A stretch of DNA of 64,000 nucleotides from Pseudanabaena mucicola str. Chao 1806. Its GTDB lineage: Bacteria > Cyanobacteriota > Cyanobacteriia > Pseudanabaenales > Pseudanabaenaceae. A program made the position numbers and the translations under genes. Positions 17,901 through 27,505 of this stretch are shown one piece after another (within the stretch, counting starts at the first letter, position 1; every line of letters starts with the position of its first letter). The DNA is taken from NCBI RefSeq assembly GCF_030323025.1, contig NZ_CP097329.1, positions 899,001 to 963,000 of the forward strand. The letters run 5' to 3'. Under the pieces are notes generated by a model that did not search any database, was not told the DNA's origin, and was given only the letters and a program-made list of their open reading frames with translations.

Positions 17901-18107
17901 ATGTCTAATATACCAACTGGTGGTCAAATGTGCTGGAAGCGTGAAGATGGTGAGCCTGTCTTGCACTTGCGTCATAGCCCATTAGAACAATGGCGCAACT
18001 ACGAAGAATTTCCTGAATATGCTTTACAAGATCCCGATGGATTTTCTAAAGGCATCACAACATTTAGAGCATTACTAAAGAGAGACTGGGTCTCGATTAA
18101 GTCATAA
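17901..18107 (+). CDS. Small conserved hypothetical protein (68 aa)
   Basis: This 68-residue soluble protein (MSNIPTGGQMCWKREDGEP…) is rich in Trp, Arg and acidic residues. No signal or membrane segment is present. A very strong Shine-Dalgarno, AGGAGGAG, lies 6-13 bases before the ATG, unusual for this window and a sign of efficient translation. The motif pattern W.R.DGE.VL.LR…L.QW is not one I can tie to a named family. It stands alone, with a 420-base AT-rich upstream space that must contain its promoter. The hairpin GCTTCGACTT…AAGTCGAAGC (18181-18228) follows. Confidence 0.75.
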   Translation: MSNIPTGGQMCWKREDGEPVLHLRHSPLEQWRNYEEFPEYALQDPDGFSKGITTFRALLKRDWVSIKS

Positions 18108-18260
18108 ACTTTTAGAGAGAGATGCTAAGTGACTCTCTCTAAAATTAGGGACTTGCCATTAATTAAAGTAAAGTGACTGTGGCTTCGACTTCACTCAGCC
18201 AACGTTAGCTAAGCGAAGTCGAAGCTAGATAACATTGGTGGGACATTATCCGCAAAAGCT

Positions 18261-20021
18261 TTATTCATCCCAGTCCTTCCACTCCACTTGATTAATTTCC
18301 AAATAAGCATCTACGGCTTGTCCAATTGTGGGGAAAAAGTTTTCTTTGCCTAAGGTGTTAAACAGTCCATAGCGCTTGAGACGATCCTTAGTCGGTCCTT
18401 TCATTTCCGCAAAACATAACTCGATTCCTGCTTGACATAGAGTTTTATCAAGTTCAGCGATCGCATCTGCTGCGGTTAGATCGATATCAGTTACAGGCTC
18501 GGCAGCGACAAGTACCCAATTGGTGATCGTGGGGGCTGCTACTACAGCTTGCACTACTCGTTCGCAGAATGTTTCAGCATTCGCAAAAAATAAAGGCGCA
18601 TCCCAACGAAAAATTACTAAGCCAGGGATGCGTCTGGCTTCAGGATGACGAGAAACATCGTGATAGCCCTTAATTCCATCAACACGCCCGAGGACGGCAT
18701 AATGTGGTCGCCATGCACTCCATACAAATGCGAAGAGTGCTAAACCAACTGCAATAAAAATACCTTGAACCACGCCAAGGAAGGCTACACCTGCAAAACA
18801 AACAATTGATAGAGCAAACTCAAATCTTCGTAACTTATACAGTCGCAATGTCCCCGAAATCTCGAAGATGGCAATCCCTGATGAAATGACGACGGCACTG
18901 AGCGCTGATTGGGGCAGATTTTGCAATAGCATGGGTGCAAACAATAGAATGATCGCAATACAAATTGCGCCAACGAGACCTGTAATTTGGGTTTTGGCTC
19001 CTGCCGCCTCGGCTACTGGTGTGCGCGAAGCACTACTGCTAACTGAAAAACCTTGAAATAATCCTGCGGCAATATTAGCAAGACCAAGGGCTATTAATTC
19101 TTGATTGCGATCAACTTTATAACCACCCCTAATCGCAAAAGTCCGAGATAGTAAACTCATATCCGTAAAGGAAACTAGGGCGATCGCCAAGCCACTCGAT
19201 AATAAGGTTTGTAAATCTAATGGTGTAATCTTGGGGATTTGCAAAGTCGGTAAACCCTGTGGTAATACACCAATCACAGAGATACCTGCCTGATGCGACA
19301 GATCAAACAGAGAGCTAATAATGGTTGCCCCAACTACGGCGATCAATACCCCCGAAATCTTGGGCGCAAGCTGTCTTAAAACCAAAATTACGCACAAACA
19401 AGCTAAGCCAATCGCGAGAGCCGTATGATTAGTTTTGCCATCATGGACATTTTGAATAAAAAGCCTCAGTTCTTCCCCCATTGAATTAGCATTAATCGAG
19501 AAGCCAAATATTTTCGGCAATTGACTAATAATCACGCTGAGAGCAATGCCATTAAGATATCCATAGCGAATGGGTTTAGAAATTAAATCGGTTATAAAGC
19601 CAAATCGGGCAATCCCAGCAATAATGCACATGCCCCCCGAAAGAATGGCTAACATACCAGCGATCGCGATTGCCTTAATGGGATCACCATTGGCTAGTGG
19701 TAGCACAGTTGCCGAAATTAGCGGAATCAGTGCGGAGTCGGGACCGAGGACTAAAATTCGACTAGGACCAAAAATGGCATAGGCAATTAAGGGTGTAATG
19801 GTGGCATAGAGTCCATAAATGGCTGATAAATTAGTAGCCTCAGCATAACCCATGCCTGCGGGGATTAAAATCGCTGTCAGGGCTAATCCAGCGCCAATGT
19901 CTTGCATCAGCCAAGATCGTTTGTAATTCCGTAACACGGCAATTAATGGGAACCATCGCGCTAATCCATGGGGACGCGATGCGAGAGCAAAAGGAGCGAT
20001 CGAGTGAGGATTGGTCAACAA
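18261..20021 (-). CDS. SulP-family inorganic anion transporter with STAS domain
   Basis: This 586-residue SLC26/SulP permease has about ten to twelve membrane helices. They include the family stretch DIGAGLALTAILIPAGMGYAEATNLSAIYGLYAT and the later SVSSSASRTPVAEAAGAKTQ. A C-terminal STAS domain (from ~440) contains NWVLVAAEPVTDIDLTAADA. Family members move sulfate or bicarbonate; the substrate cannot be told from this sequence, and it is not clearly BicA. The start is TTG at 20021 with a GAGGTG ribosome site seven bases before; the first in-frame ATG lies inside the conserved first helix. It is divergent from rpsN. Confidence 0.9.
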   Translation of the reverse strand: MLTNPHSIAPFALASRPHGLARWFPLIAVLRNYKRSWLMQDIGAGLALTAILIPAGMGYAEATNLSAIYGLYATITPLIAYAIFGPSRILVLGPDSALIPLISATVLPLANGDPIKAIAIAGMLAILSGGMCIIAGIARFGFITDLISKPIRYGYLNGIALSVIISQLPKIFGFSINANSMGEELRLFIQNVHDGKTNHTALAIGLACLCVILVLRQLAPKISGVLIAVVGATIISSLFDLSHQAGISVIGVLPQGLPTLQIPKITPLDLQTLLSSGLAIALVSFTDMSLLSRTFAIRGGYKVDRNQELIALGLANIAAGLFQGFSVSSSASRTPVAEAAGAKTQITGLVGAICIAIILLFAPMLLQNLPQSALSAVVISSGIAIFEISGTLRLYKLRRFEFALSIVCFAGVAFLGVVQGIFIAVGLALFAFVWSAWRPHYAVLGRVDGIKGYHDVSRHPEARRIPGLVIFRWDAPLFFANAETFCERVVQAVVAAPTITNWVLVAAEPVTDIDLTAADAIAELDKTLCQAGIELCFAEMKGPTKDRLKRYGLFNTLGKENFFPTIGQAVDAYLEINQVEWKDWDE

Positions 20022-20181
20022 TACACCTCAGGTTTAAGGTTCACTGATAGATATTCCAGATTACTATTGCATTTAAAAAATTTATACTCAATAACCTGTC
20101 TATTTAGGTTATGATCGGTAACTGTCGCGAATTGTATTAAATTTTTAGACTTTTACCTCTACATCACCTGATAGAACCGCA

Positions 20182-20487
20182 ATGGCTAAGAAAAGCATGA
20201 TCGAGCGCGAGAAAAAACGCGCTAAGTTAGCTGAAAAATATGCAGCTAAGCTCGAAGCACTTAAAGAAAAGTTTGCCAGTCCTGAACTGACACAACAACA
20301 AAAGATCGCTGTACATCGCGAAATTCAACAAATTCCTCGTAATGCTAACCCTACCCGTCACCGCAACCGTTGCTGGTTGACTGGCAGACCCCGTGGCTAT
20401 TACAAAGATTTTGGTGTGTGCCGCAACGTTTTACGTGAAATGGCTCATCAAGGACTATTACCTGGTGTTGTGAAATCTAGCTGGTAG
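20182..20487 (+). CDS. rpsN: 30S ribosomal protein S14
   Basis: This 101-residue S14 is the zinc-independent long form usual in cyanobacteria and chloroplasts. It has the N-terminal [13 protein letters not shown], the RNA-binding [22 protein letters not shown] core and the terminal [11 protein letters not shown]. As is normal in cyanobacteria it stands alone, away from the main ribosomal protein operons. A very strong palindrome follows six bases after its stop. Confidence 0.98.
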   Translation: MAKKSMIEREKKRAKLAEKYAAKLEALKEKFASPELTQQQKIAVHREIQQIPRNANPTRHRNRCWLTGRPRGYYKDFGVCRNVLREMAHQGLLPGVVKSSW

Positions 20488-20492
20488 TTTCA

Positions 20493-20545
20493 CTGCATCT
20501 AAAATAAAAGGCGGCGCTAAGCGCCGCCTTTTATTTTAGATGCAG
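20493..20545 (+). terminator. Strong hairpin terminator after rpsN
   Basis: Bases 20493-20517 pair perfectly with 20521-20545 (25 bp, loop TAA). The GC-rich tip is GGCGGCGC…GCGCCGCC and the lower stem holds an A/T run (CTTTTATTTTAG), so it acts as a rho-independent terminator. The remaining gap to 20801 holds a possible structured stretch: ATGGG 20667-20671 with CCCAT 20703-20707, and TGCTTA with TAAGCA at 20686-20700. Nothing coding was seen. Confidence 0.8.
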
Positions 20546-20801
20546 ACTAGTGATCGCTTTGTGTTGATTCTTGCCTGTCACCTTAAGAGCGAAGTCGAAG
20601 CCATACAAACTCGGTAGTACTTTGTTTCTCGTCAGGTCCGTTAACATCGCAATTACGAACTGCTCAATGGGTAAGATTTCGTAACTGCTTAAGCTAAGCA
20701 TTCCCATTTAGCGATAAATTCAGAGGCGTATCGGAGTATATTTTTACGCAAAGTCAGAAGTCATCAAATCTGTAAATGTCTGATCCTATTAAGGCTATTC
20801 A

Positions 20802-21644
20802 ATGAATAACTTGCAATCCCGATTAAGCGCATATCTTGAAAAAACTGTGATTGAGCGTAATCCTTACTACGCCTCAGCAGGACATTTATTTGCGAGGGAA
20901 TATATCCGATCTCATTTCGCCAAATTCGGTGAAGTAGTGACTCATGAGTTTGAGGTGAATGGCAATAAGCACCAAAACTTGATTTTGCAAATTGCAGCTA
21001 AAGATCAACAACAGCGATCGCCTCTGATTATTGGTGCACATTATGATACGGTTCCTGCTTGCGTTGGTGCAGATGACAATGGCTCAGGTGTAGCTGTACT
21101 TTTGGAACTTGCGGAATATCTCTCTACCAATCCCATCAAATATCCTGTTCACTTAATCGCCTTTGATATGGAGGAGTATGGCTTATTGGGAAGTCATGCC
21201 TATGCCAAGAAGCTCAAGGGTGATCGGCAAAAGCTGCGCCTGATGATTTCCTTGGAGATGTTAGGCTACTGCGATCGCAATCCTCACTCACAAAGCTATC
21301 CCGCAGGTTTAGACAGGTTTTATCCCAATACAGGCGACTTTATTGGTTTGATCGGCAACATTGCCACAATTCCCGATCTGATCCATTTGCAGCATCATAT
21401 GAAATCAACAGTCCCCAGTGAATGGCTCCCCGCAGGTTGGCGTGGTTTGGCGATACCCGATACGCGCCGCAGCGATCATGCTCCTTTCTGGGATGCAGGC
21501 TACAAGGCTTTAATGATTACGGATACAGCCAATATGCGAAATCCCCACTATCACAAAAGTAGCGATCGCCTAGAGACTCTCGATTTAGAATTTCTCACCA
21601 ATGTTTGCCAAGGCTTAATCGCAGGAATTACATCTCTGAAGTAG
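20802..21644 (+). CDS. M28-family zinc aminopeptidase-like protein
   Basis: This 280-residue M28 peptidase is predicted to release N-terminal residues using two zinc ions. Visible ligands and catalytic residues are GAHYDTVP (His, Asp), GADDNGSG (bridging Asp), AFDMEEYGLLGS (catalytic and metal Glu), and a late His in RRSDHAPFWDAG. There is no signal peptide, so it is probably cytosolic. The M3 oligopeptidase gene starts 104 bases downstream in the same direction, suggesting joint peptide turnover. Confidence 0.92.
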   Translation: MNNLQSRLSAYLEKTVIERNPYYASAGHLFAREYIRSHFAKFGEVVTHEFEVNGNKHQNLILQIAAKDQQQRSPLIIGAHYDTVPACVGADDNGSGVAVLLELAEYLSTNPIKYPVHLIAFDMEEYGLLGSHAYAKKLKGDRQKLRLMISLEMLGYCDRNPHSQSYPAGLDRFYPNTGDFIGLIGNIATIPDLIHLQHHMKSTVPSEWLPAGWRGLAIPDTRRSDHAPFWDAGYKALMITDTANMRNPHYHKSSDRLETLDLEFLTNVCQGLIAGITSLK

Positions 21645-21748
21645 TCTTTTGAATTTGAGCAGTCTGATCTCTATGGGATAGGCTTCCTCAAACCTTTCAG
21701 GATTGCGATATAATCAAATCAGATATTTACAAATCTTAAAGATTATTT

Positions 21749-23833
21749 ATGAGTGAAGTTTCTAACCCTCTTTTAATTGGTAAAGGTTTACCACCATTTC
21801 CAGAAATTAAACCAGAACAAGTCATCCCTGCGGTGACGCAATTACTTGAAGAAGTAAATGCGGGCTTAACTGCTCTCGAAACAACTCTCGAACCCACATG
21901 GTCTGGATTAGTGGAGCCACTAGAGCGCCTCACTGAGCGCATCGGTTGGGCATGGGGTGCGATCGAGCATTTGCTCAGTGTCAAAAATAGCGTAGAACTT
22001 CGTGATGCTCACAAAGTTGTTCAGCCCAGTGTAATCAAATTCTTCAACCGCTTCAGCCAAAGTCAGCCAGTTTATAAGGCTTACAAAGCTATCTATACAT
22101 CCACACAGTGGGATAGCCTCGATCCTGCCCAAAAACGCATCATTGAAGCAGCCATCCGCGATGCTGAGCTATCGGGTGTCGGCTTGGAAGGTGAAGCGAA
22201 AGAGAAGTTTAACGCTATTCAAATGGAACTAGCAGAACTATCAACAAACTTCTCTAATCATGTGCTAGATGCCACCAAAGCCTTTAGCATGACTCTCACC
22301 TTGCCCGAAGAAATCGAAGGTTTACCACCCAGTTTGTTAGCTCAAGCCGCCCAAGCCGCAAGACTTGATGGTGATGACAAAGCCACACCCGAAAATGGAT
22401 CTTGGTGTATTACCCTTGACTTCCCTAGCTATGTACCCTTCATGCAGCATAGCCGCCGTCGTGACTTGCGCGAAAAGCTTTATCGAGCTTTTGTCAGCCG
22501 TGCTGCAAGTGGTGAATTTGACAACTCTCCATTGATAGATCGCATTCTTGAATTGCGTCAACAAAAGGCAAATTTACTCGGCTATGCCACCTATGCAGAA
22601 CTGAGTCTCGCTCGCAAAATGGCTCCTAATGTCGATGCTGTGGAGAAATTGCTGGAGGAATTGCGCCAATCAAGTTACACTGCTGCCGTTGCCGAATTTG
22701 CCGAATTAAAGGAATTTGCTAAATCTCAAGGTGAAACAGAAGAACTCAAGCATTGGGATACCGCCTACTGGGCAGAACGTCAACGCGAAACTAAGTTTAA
22801 CTTTACCGTTGAAGAATTGCGTCCCTATTTCCCATTGCCCAAAGTCCTCGAAGGTCTCTTTGCCCTTGTGAATCGCTTATTTGGTGTTACCGTAGTTCCT
22901 GCGGATGGTAAAGCTCCCATTTGGCATGAGAGCGTGCGCTTCTTTGAGATTCAGAACGAAAGCAATGAAGCGATCGCCTATTTTTACCTTGACCCCTATA
23001 GTCGCCCAGCCGAGAAGCGTGGTGGCGCATGGATGAATGACTGTATCGGACGCGCTAAGGTTATTGAAGAGGGTAAAACGATCACTCGTTTACCCGTTGC
23101 CTACCTCATTTGCAACCAGACTCCTCCTATTGATGGTAAGCCTAGCCTGATGACCTTTGGCGAAGTGGAAACCCTCTTTCATGAGTTTGGACACGGCTTA
23201 CAGCATATGTTGACCAAGGTTGACTATTCGGGTGCTTCAGGCATCAATAATGTGGAATGGGACGCTGTCGAACTGCCCAGTCAATTTATGGAAAACTGGT
23301 GCTATGATCGCGCCACCTTGTTTGGAATGGCAAAGCATTACGAGACAGGCGAAACATTACCAGAAAGCTATTACCAAAAGCTTGTTGATTCCAAAAACTA
23401 CATGAGTGGCTCAGCAATGTTGCGTCAGTTGCATTTTAGCCTCGTGGACATTGAGCTACACCATCGTTATCAAGTCGGTAGTGGCGAGACTCCCATCCAA
23501 GTGCGATCGCGCCTTGCTGAAAAAACCATGGTTATTCCACCATTGCCTGAAGATAATTTCCTCTGCTCCTTTGGTCATATCTTCGCAGGAGGCTATGCCG
23601 CAGGTTATTACAGTTATAAGTGGGCTGAAGTTCTAAGCGCTGACGCTTTTGCTGCCTTTGAGGAAGCAGGACTAGAAAATGAAGAAGCGATCGCCTCAAC
23701 TGGTAGACTCTATCGCGATACAGTTTTAGCTCTTGGTGGTAGTAAGCATCCAATGGAGGTCTTTAAAACATTCCGAGGACGTGAGCCTAGCACCTCACCG
23801 TTACTGCGTCACAGTGGCTTAGCCAAAGTTTAA
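21749..23833 (+). CDS. prlC: M3-family oligopeptidase A
   Basis: This 694-residue zinc oligopeptidase degrades short peptides in the cytosol, including cleaved signal peptides. The zinc motif is LFHEFGHGLQHML, and the third ligand lies in ASGINNVEWDAVELPSQ. Flanking marks such as MNDCIGR, PSLMTFGEVE and the C-terminal FGHIFAGGYAAGYYSYKW agree with OpdA/PrlC. Length is normal. It follows the M28 gene. Hairpin 23893-23924 (CCAATTGC…GCAATTGG) lies 60 bases after the stop. Confidence 0.95.
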   Translation: MSEVSNPLLIGKGLPPFPEIKPEQVIPAVTQLLEEVNAGLTALETTLEPTWSGLVEPLERLTERIGWAWGAIEHLLSVKNSVELRDAHKVVQPSVIKFFNRFSQSQPVYKAYKAIYTSTQWDSLDPAQKRIIEAAIRDAELSGVGLEGEAKEKFNAIQMELAELSTNFSNHVLDATKAFSMTLTLPEEIEGLPPSLLAQAAQAARLDGDDKATPENGSWCITLDFPSYVPFMQHSRRRDLREKLYRAFVSRAASGEFDNSPLIDRILELRQQKANLLGYATYAELSLARKMAPNVDAVEKLLEELRQSSYTAAVAEFAELKEFAKSQGETEELKHWDTAYWAERQRETKFNFTVEELRPYFPLPKVLEGLFALVNRLFGVTVVPADGKAPIWHESVRFFEIQNESNEAIAYFYLDPYSRPAEKRGGAWMNDCIGRAKVIEEGKTITRLPVAYLICNQTPPIDGKPSLMTFGEVETLFHEFGHGLQHMLTKVDYSGASGINNVEWDAVELPSQFMENWCYDRATLFGMAKHYETGETLPESYYQKLVDSKNYMSGSAMLRQLHFSLVDIELHHRYQVGSGETPIQVRSRLAEKTMVIPPLPEDNFLCSFGHIFAGGYAAGYYSYKWAEVLSADAFAAFEEAGLENEEAIASTGRLYRDTVLALGGSKHPMEVFKTFRGREPSTSPLLRHSGLAKV

Positions 23834-23892
23834 GCATAGGCTTAGCGACATTTCATATATTAATCTTAAATAAACATGAGTTCTATAGTGCC

Positions 23893-23924
23893 AATTGCAC
23901 CGTGCGAAGCGCGGCGCAATTGGA
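23893..23924. repeat. Short palindrome after prlC
   Basis: The arms CCAATTGCACCG and CGGCGCAATTGG bracket TGCGAAGCG. It lies between convergent genes (prlC and the membrane protein at 23962), so it may terminate both. The GCGAAGCG loop type recurs in other palindromes of this window. Confidence 0.5.
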
Positions 23925-23961
23925 GGGAAATCGTCTAACTGACGTTGACCCAAAATTAAGT

Positions 23962-24471
23962 TCAATAAGGCTTGACTGTATAACTATCGAGAATCTCGCG
24001 TCCGCGACGAGTTAAAGTTTCTGACCCCTCAAGCATTAATAGATATTGTCCTCGATCCAAGCAATTTCGGCAGGAAATTGAAAGGCTACTCTTAAAAAAC
24101 CATCCATACAAAGTTCCAATCACCCCCCCAATCGCAATACCAATAATTCCTGAGGTTGAGGCGATCATTAGTAGTGTTTGATGCCAATCAAGATTAGGCA
24201 ACTGCAAGTTAAAAATCAAATGCAAAAACATCCCCATGAGAATGCTGAAGGTTCCCACCCAAAACATTCCCCGCTTTGCATAACGCCATGTCGTGTGTGT
24301 GGGATTAAAAAGTCCAACACTATCGGGGCTGCTGTAGCCCTTGCCAACTAGTGCTAAATTTTCTGGAGAAATACCATGACATTGAAGAAGACGATATGCT
24401 TCAAAGGCTGAGGATTCGTCAGGTAAGACAGCAATCATCAGGCGGGAGTGTTTAGATCGATTGTATGTCAC
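23962..24471 (-). CDS. Hypothetical two-TM protein
   Basis: This 169-residue protein has an N-terminal cytosolic domain (SRLMIAVLPDESSAFEAYRLLQCHGISPENLALVG) shaped like the small ferredoxin-like domain of general-stress and magnesium-related membrane proteins. Two membrane segments follow (about 90-112 and 122-145), the second Gly-rich (GIIGIAIGGVIGTLYGWFF), and then a short C-terminal tail. The start is a GTG codon. The function is unknown. The 294-base gap to the Hsp70-like gene holds only the terminator described next. Confidence 0.75.
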   Translation of the reverse strand: MTYNRSKHSRLMIAVLPDESSAFEAYRLLQCHGISPENLALVGKGYSSPDSVGLFNPTHTTWRYAKRGMFWVGTFSILMGMFLHLIFNLQLPNLDWHQTLLMIASTSGIIGIAIGGVIGTLYGWFFKSSLSISCRNCLDRGQYLLMLEGSETLTRRGREILDSYTVKPY

Positions 24472-24723
24472 AAGTGCTGCCTGCTATCTTCTGAAAATTA
24501 TAGTGTTTTACAAATCTAGAATCAGAACGTTAGGATATAGATTCTTAGATTCTACAAAATTTCAGTCAATTTAAGCTAGGCATAAGCTTAAATCAAACCC
24601 AAATTTCTATTACAACGCTTTACGCTGAACTAAATAACAAAGAAATTTTTTGCAGTCGAGGCTTCGCCGTGATTTCAAAAATTTCCCTAGGATGTGCAAA
24701 AAGTTATGCTTTCATAAAATCCA

Positions 24724-24770
24724 AATAAATTTTTCAAAGGATTGCAAATTAATCCTTTGAAAAATTTATT
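24724..24770 (-). terminator. Terminator of the Hsp70-like operon
   Basis: A 20-bp stem pairs 24724-24743 with 24751-24770. It overlaps the last bases of the minus-strand Hsp70-like gene, whose stop codon is at 24766. Its AT-rich base gives a U-run on the minus strand. Confidence 0.6.
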
Positions 24771-26415
24771 CTAATTTGGCGATCGCTTGTTGATTTATTA
24801 ACAATTTGTCAGTAAGTAAGTCTTTAATCGTCGCGATCAAGACTCGACGCTCATCAATGGCAAAGTCCACAGCAATGCGATCGCTGCCTAATTGTCCGAG
24901 GGGTTCGAGCCGCGCAATGCAAACTTGATTTGATTCAGATTGATCCTGATTAATTACCTTATGGTCAGCTTCAGAGTTATGTCTAGGGACGTTTCTGCTA
25001 TTAATTGAGAGGGAACGGAAATCGGACTGCTTTAACAATTGACTGCTGGTCATGCGCCCTAGAGCATCATAGGTAACTTCAGATTGGGAAATATCCGCAA
25101 CTTCACCAATGTCTAGCCAGATTTCTGCTTGTGCTGCGATCGCTGCTTGGAGGATCAGTGGTTCGGGACGCTGACAAGGATATGTTGTCCCCTTCTCAAA
25201 TAAGGTATAGAAAGAATATTGATTGAGGTATGGTTCCCATAGGCGAATCGCATAACTATGACGGAGATGATCTTCGATGGCGATCGCCTGTCCTAAAACT
25301 AAGGCTCCATGAGAAACTGCTTCAAAAGGTTTACCGAGTTTGACTTTAGATTTACCGAAATAGGAAATTACTAATTGCTGAATGGCGACAATTTGACAAC
25401 TTCCTCCCACTAAGAGAACTTGCTCAATGGCTGCCTTGCTTGTGCCTTTATTCAAGGCAAGTGTTAGCACTTCATCAATAGCCTCACGTAACTGATCGAG
25501 CATCTGATTTTGTTCGAGAATATCAGTCAATTCTGCTTGTGAAAGGATCATTTCACGGGTCATCATCTGCTCATCTAGCCAAGTTTCAGTTACTTCCGTC
25601 ACTAACGACAATTTAATTTTGATCTGTTCTGCAAGTTTTAAAATTTTTAGCCAATCATTTTCACTAATTTGTGATCGCGTTATTCCCCATTGTCGCAAGA
25701 AATGTTCTGCTATCCAGCAATCAAAATCGATCCCACCAATATGAGCATCGGATTTGGCAATCACTTCGGCTTTAGTAAATTGAGAATTTTTATTAATGGG
25801 TGCAGTTCGCACCAAACTGAGATCCAATGTTCCACCACCAAAATCAATTACTAATACCAACGCATTGGGGCGAGTTACGGCATAGCCTAAGGCGGCTGCC
25901 GTAGATTCATCAATTATTTTTAGACTCGGAACTTGAATTTTGTCTGCAAAGCTATGAAACCAGTTGAGGTATGCCTCAAAAGCACCGACAGGCACAGTTA
26001 AGATTAATTGGGTTGGTTCAATATTTTGTGATCTTAAGCGTTGCCATATTTCCATCAAAAATATTTCAGCGATCGCTTCCACGTCGTAACGTTCACCATC
26101 AATCTCGCGATCTGGTGATCGGAAATTTGCAACAATATCTCGCTTAAAGCTTTGAAATAAACGCTTTGAATGATCCTGCTCTTTAACTTGCGATCCTGCT
26201 TTTTTTTCCACCTGTTTACCAAAGAGAAATTGTTGCTTGCCACTGACATAGACCAAACTTGGTACAAGAGAAGCTATACCTTCAGATGTGACAAAATCAC
26301 GGGAAATGTCATCAAAGCATAAAGTTTTGGGCTTATCTATATCCCAATCATCTTGAGAAGTGAGGATGGCGATCGCCGTATTACTTGTCCCAAAATCAAT
26401 CGCAATGATCGACAT
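24766..26415 (-). CDS. Hsp70-like protein with divergent substrate domain
   Basis: About 549 residues. The actin-like ATPase fold is clear: phosphate 1 IIAIDFGTSNTAIA, phosphate 2 VLVIDFGGGTLDLSLV, IIDESTAAALGYAV and the adenosine motif QVLLVGGSCQIVAIQQLV. The region after ~390 is not a normal DnaK substrate domain and lacks the helical lid and EEVD-like tail. The reading frame runs to a TTG at 26427, but the ATG at 26415 (MSIIAIDFG) has GGATTAAAG in front and fits the family start. It lies downstream of a J-TPR gene on the same strand, with only a palindromic repeat between them. I infer a dedicated J/Hsp70 pair acting on a specific client. Confidence 0.85.
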   Translation of the reverse strand: MSIIAIDFGTSNTAIAILTSQDDWDIDKPKTLCFDDISRDFVTSEGIASLVPSLVYVSGKQQFLFGKQVEKKAGSQVKEQDHSKRLFQSFKRDIVANFRSPDREIDGERYDVEAIAEIFLMEIWQRLRSQNIEPTQLILTVPVGAFEAYLNWFHSFADKIQVPSLKIIDESTAAALGYAVTRPNALVLVIDFGGGTLDLSLVRTAPINKNSQFTKAEVIAKSDAHIGGIDFDCWIAEHFLRQWGITRSQISENDWLKILKLAEQIKIKLSLVTEVTETWLDEQMMTREMILSQAELTDILEQNQMLDQLREAIDEVLTLALNKGTSKAAIEQVLLVGGSCQIVAIQQLVISYFGKSKVKLGKPFEAVSHGALVLGQAIAIEDHLRHSYAIRLWEPYLNQYSFYTLFEKGTTYPCQRPEPLILQAAIAAQAEIWLDIGEVADISQSEVTYDALGRMTSSQLLKQSDFRSLSINSRNVPRHNSEADHKVINQDQSESNQVCIARLEPLGQLGSDRIAVDFAIDERRVLIATIKDLLTDKLLINQQAIAKLE

Positions 26416-26492
26416 CTTTAATCCCAAAAATTAATCCCAAAAATTCTAGTCATAATTTTTATTTTACTGAAGACATAATAAAAATTAAGGTG

Positions 26493-26560
26493 GTCATGCA
26501 ATGTAATTGGGTTGTGGGAGCGAAGCGCCCGCAATCCAATTACTAAAAAAATTACTTTGC
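26493..26560. repeat. ~68-bp palindromic repeat, copy 1 (GTCAT…ATTAC type)
   Basis: It starts GTCATGCAATGTAATTG and ends CAATTACTAAAAAAATTAC. The central stem is GTTGTGGG…CCCGCAA around AGCGAAGCG. It matches 57008-57076 base for base over most of its length. It lies between the J-TPR gene and the Hsp70-like gene, which should be co-transcribed, so it would be carried in their mRNA. Confidence 0.75.
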
Positions 26561-26587
26561 AGCACTACCTGCTAGAGAAAATATAAA

Positions 26588-27505
26588 TTATTTTTTTCCC
26601 CATCCAAATAGACCACCCTTCTTTTCAGGAGCCTTGGCAGGTGCTGGAGTTGCACTCACTTGATTAATATATTTCAGTGCAGTTGGTTCTTTGGGATCAA
26701 GCTTTAGTGCTTTTTGGAAACTTGCCTTCGCGATCGCTGTCGCATTTTGGTTCATCTGCACTAAACCTTTGAAAGCATAGATTTTGGCATTATTGGGATC
26801 TAGTTTCTCGGCGGCAATTAACTCCTTGAGCGCATCCGTCCATTGCTTCTTGGCAATAAATAGTTCCGCCATATTTAGGTTCCGCAGTGCGGGAGATTGG
26901 GCAGGTTTTGGAGCAACATAGGGCTGAGCATTGACATTTTGAGCTACCGTTTGACTAGGCTGATTTGAAATGGGAGCAACCGATGCAGCACTGCTAACTG
27001 TCGTAAAGCTGAGGCTAGATTGTGTTATTAAATACACAAGATTTAATTCGCTGAGAGTTGCTGTATATTCTAAAATCGACTCTAGAGTTTCGTATTGTTT
27101 CGGGGCAACCTGTTCCACAAATTGTGTATAGGTGATTTCGTGGGGGAGCCGATATAGTTTCTGAGCAATTTCCGAACTCAGGGTAAGTGCAGTACCTTTT
27201 AGTTTCTGAGATTGAGCAAATATTCTCAAGGTGGCTAAGTATTCACCGCGATCGCGATCATTATTGAGGACTTGATAGGCAGGACTAACCATCTTAGAAA
27301 AATATTTGGTTGCGATGTCCTTTTCTTCATCAGTGCGTCCAAAAATATCGGGATGCAAGATCTTAGCCAGTTTCAAAAATTTTTTGCGAATGTGAGCAGC
27401 ATCGGTATTTAACGGTAGACCGAGTACGGCGTAATAATCGCTAACACCGAAGCTGGCAAGTCCTTTGCCGATTTTAAAGTTTTCTGGCTTTCCCACAGGT
27501 TCCAC
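26588..27505 (-). CDS. J-domain protein with TPR repeats
   Basis: This protein of about 305 residues has a J domain near residues 23-90 (DYYAVLGLPLNTDAAHIRKKFLKLAKILHPD, HPD intact), a middle helical domain, a Pro/Ala/Gln linker, and TPR-like units from ~210 (NMAELFIAKKQWTDALKELIAAEKLDPNNAKIYAFKGL). The tail ends KKGGLFGWGKK. The start is a GTG at 27505 or a GTG at 27496 preceded by AGAGGTGG. Either way the 5' end overlaps the solute-binding-protein gene by 88-97 bases in another frame. The J domain starts only ~20 residues in, so the overlap is real. It probably works with the Hsp70-like protein downstream. Confidence 0.87.
   Translation of the reverse strand: MEPVGKPENFKIGKGLASFGVSDYYAVLGLPLNTDAAHIRKKFLKLAKILHPDIFGRTDEEKDIATKYFSKMVSPAYQVLNNDRDRGEYLATLRIFAQSQKLKGTALTLSSEIAQKLYRLPHEITYTQFVEQVAPKQYETLESILEYTATLSELNLVYLITQSSLSFTTVSSAASVAPISNQPSQTVAQNVNAQPYVAPKPAQSPALRNLNMAELFIAKKQWTDALKELIAAEKLDPNNAKIYAFKGLVQMNQNATAIAKASFQKALKLDPKEPTALKYINQVSATPAPAKAPEKKGGLFGWGKK

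Noticed and set aside
24894-24920. tRNA T-arm-like GGTTCGAGCC
   Set aside because: It lies inside the Hsp70-like coding sequence and no acceptor stem or anticodon arm can be folded around it.
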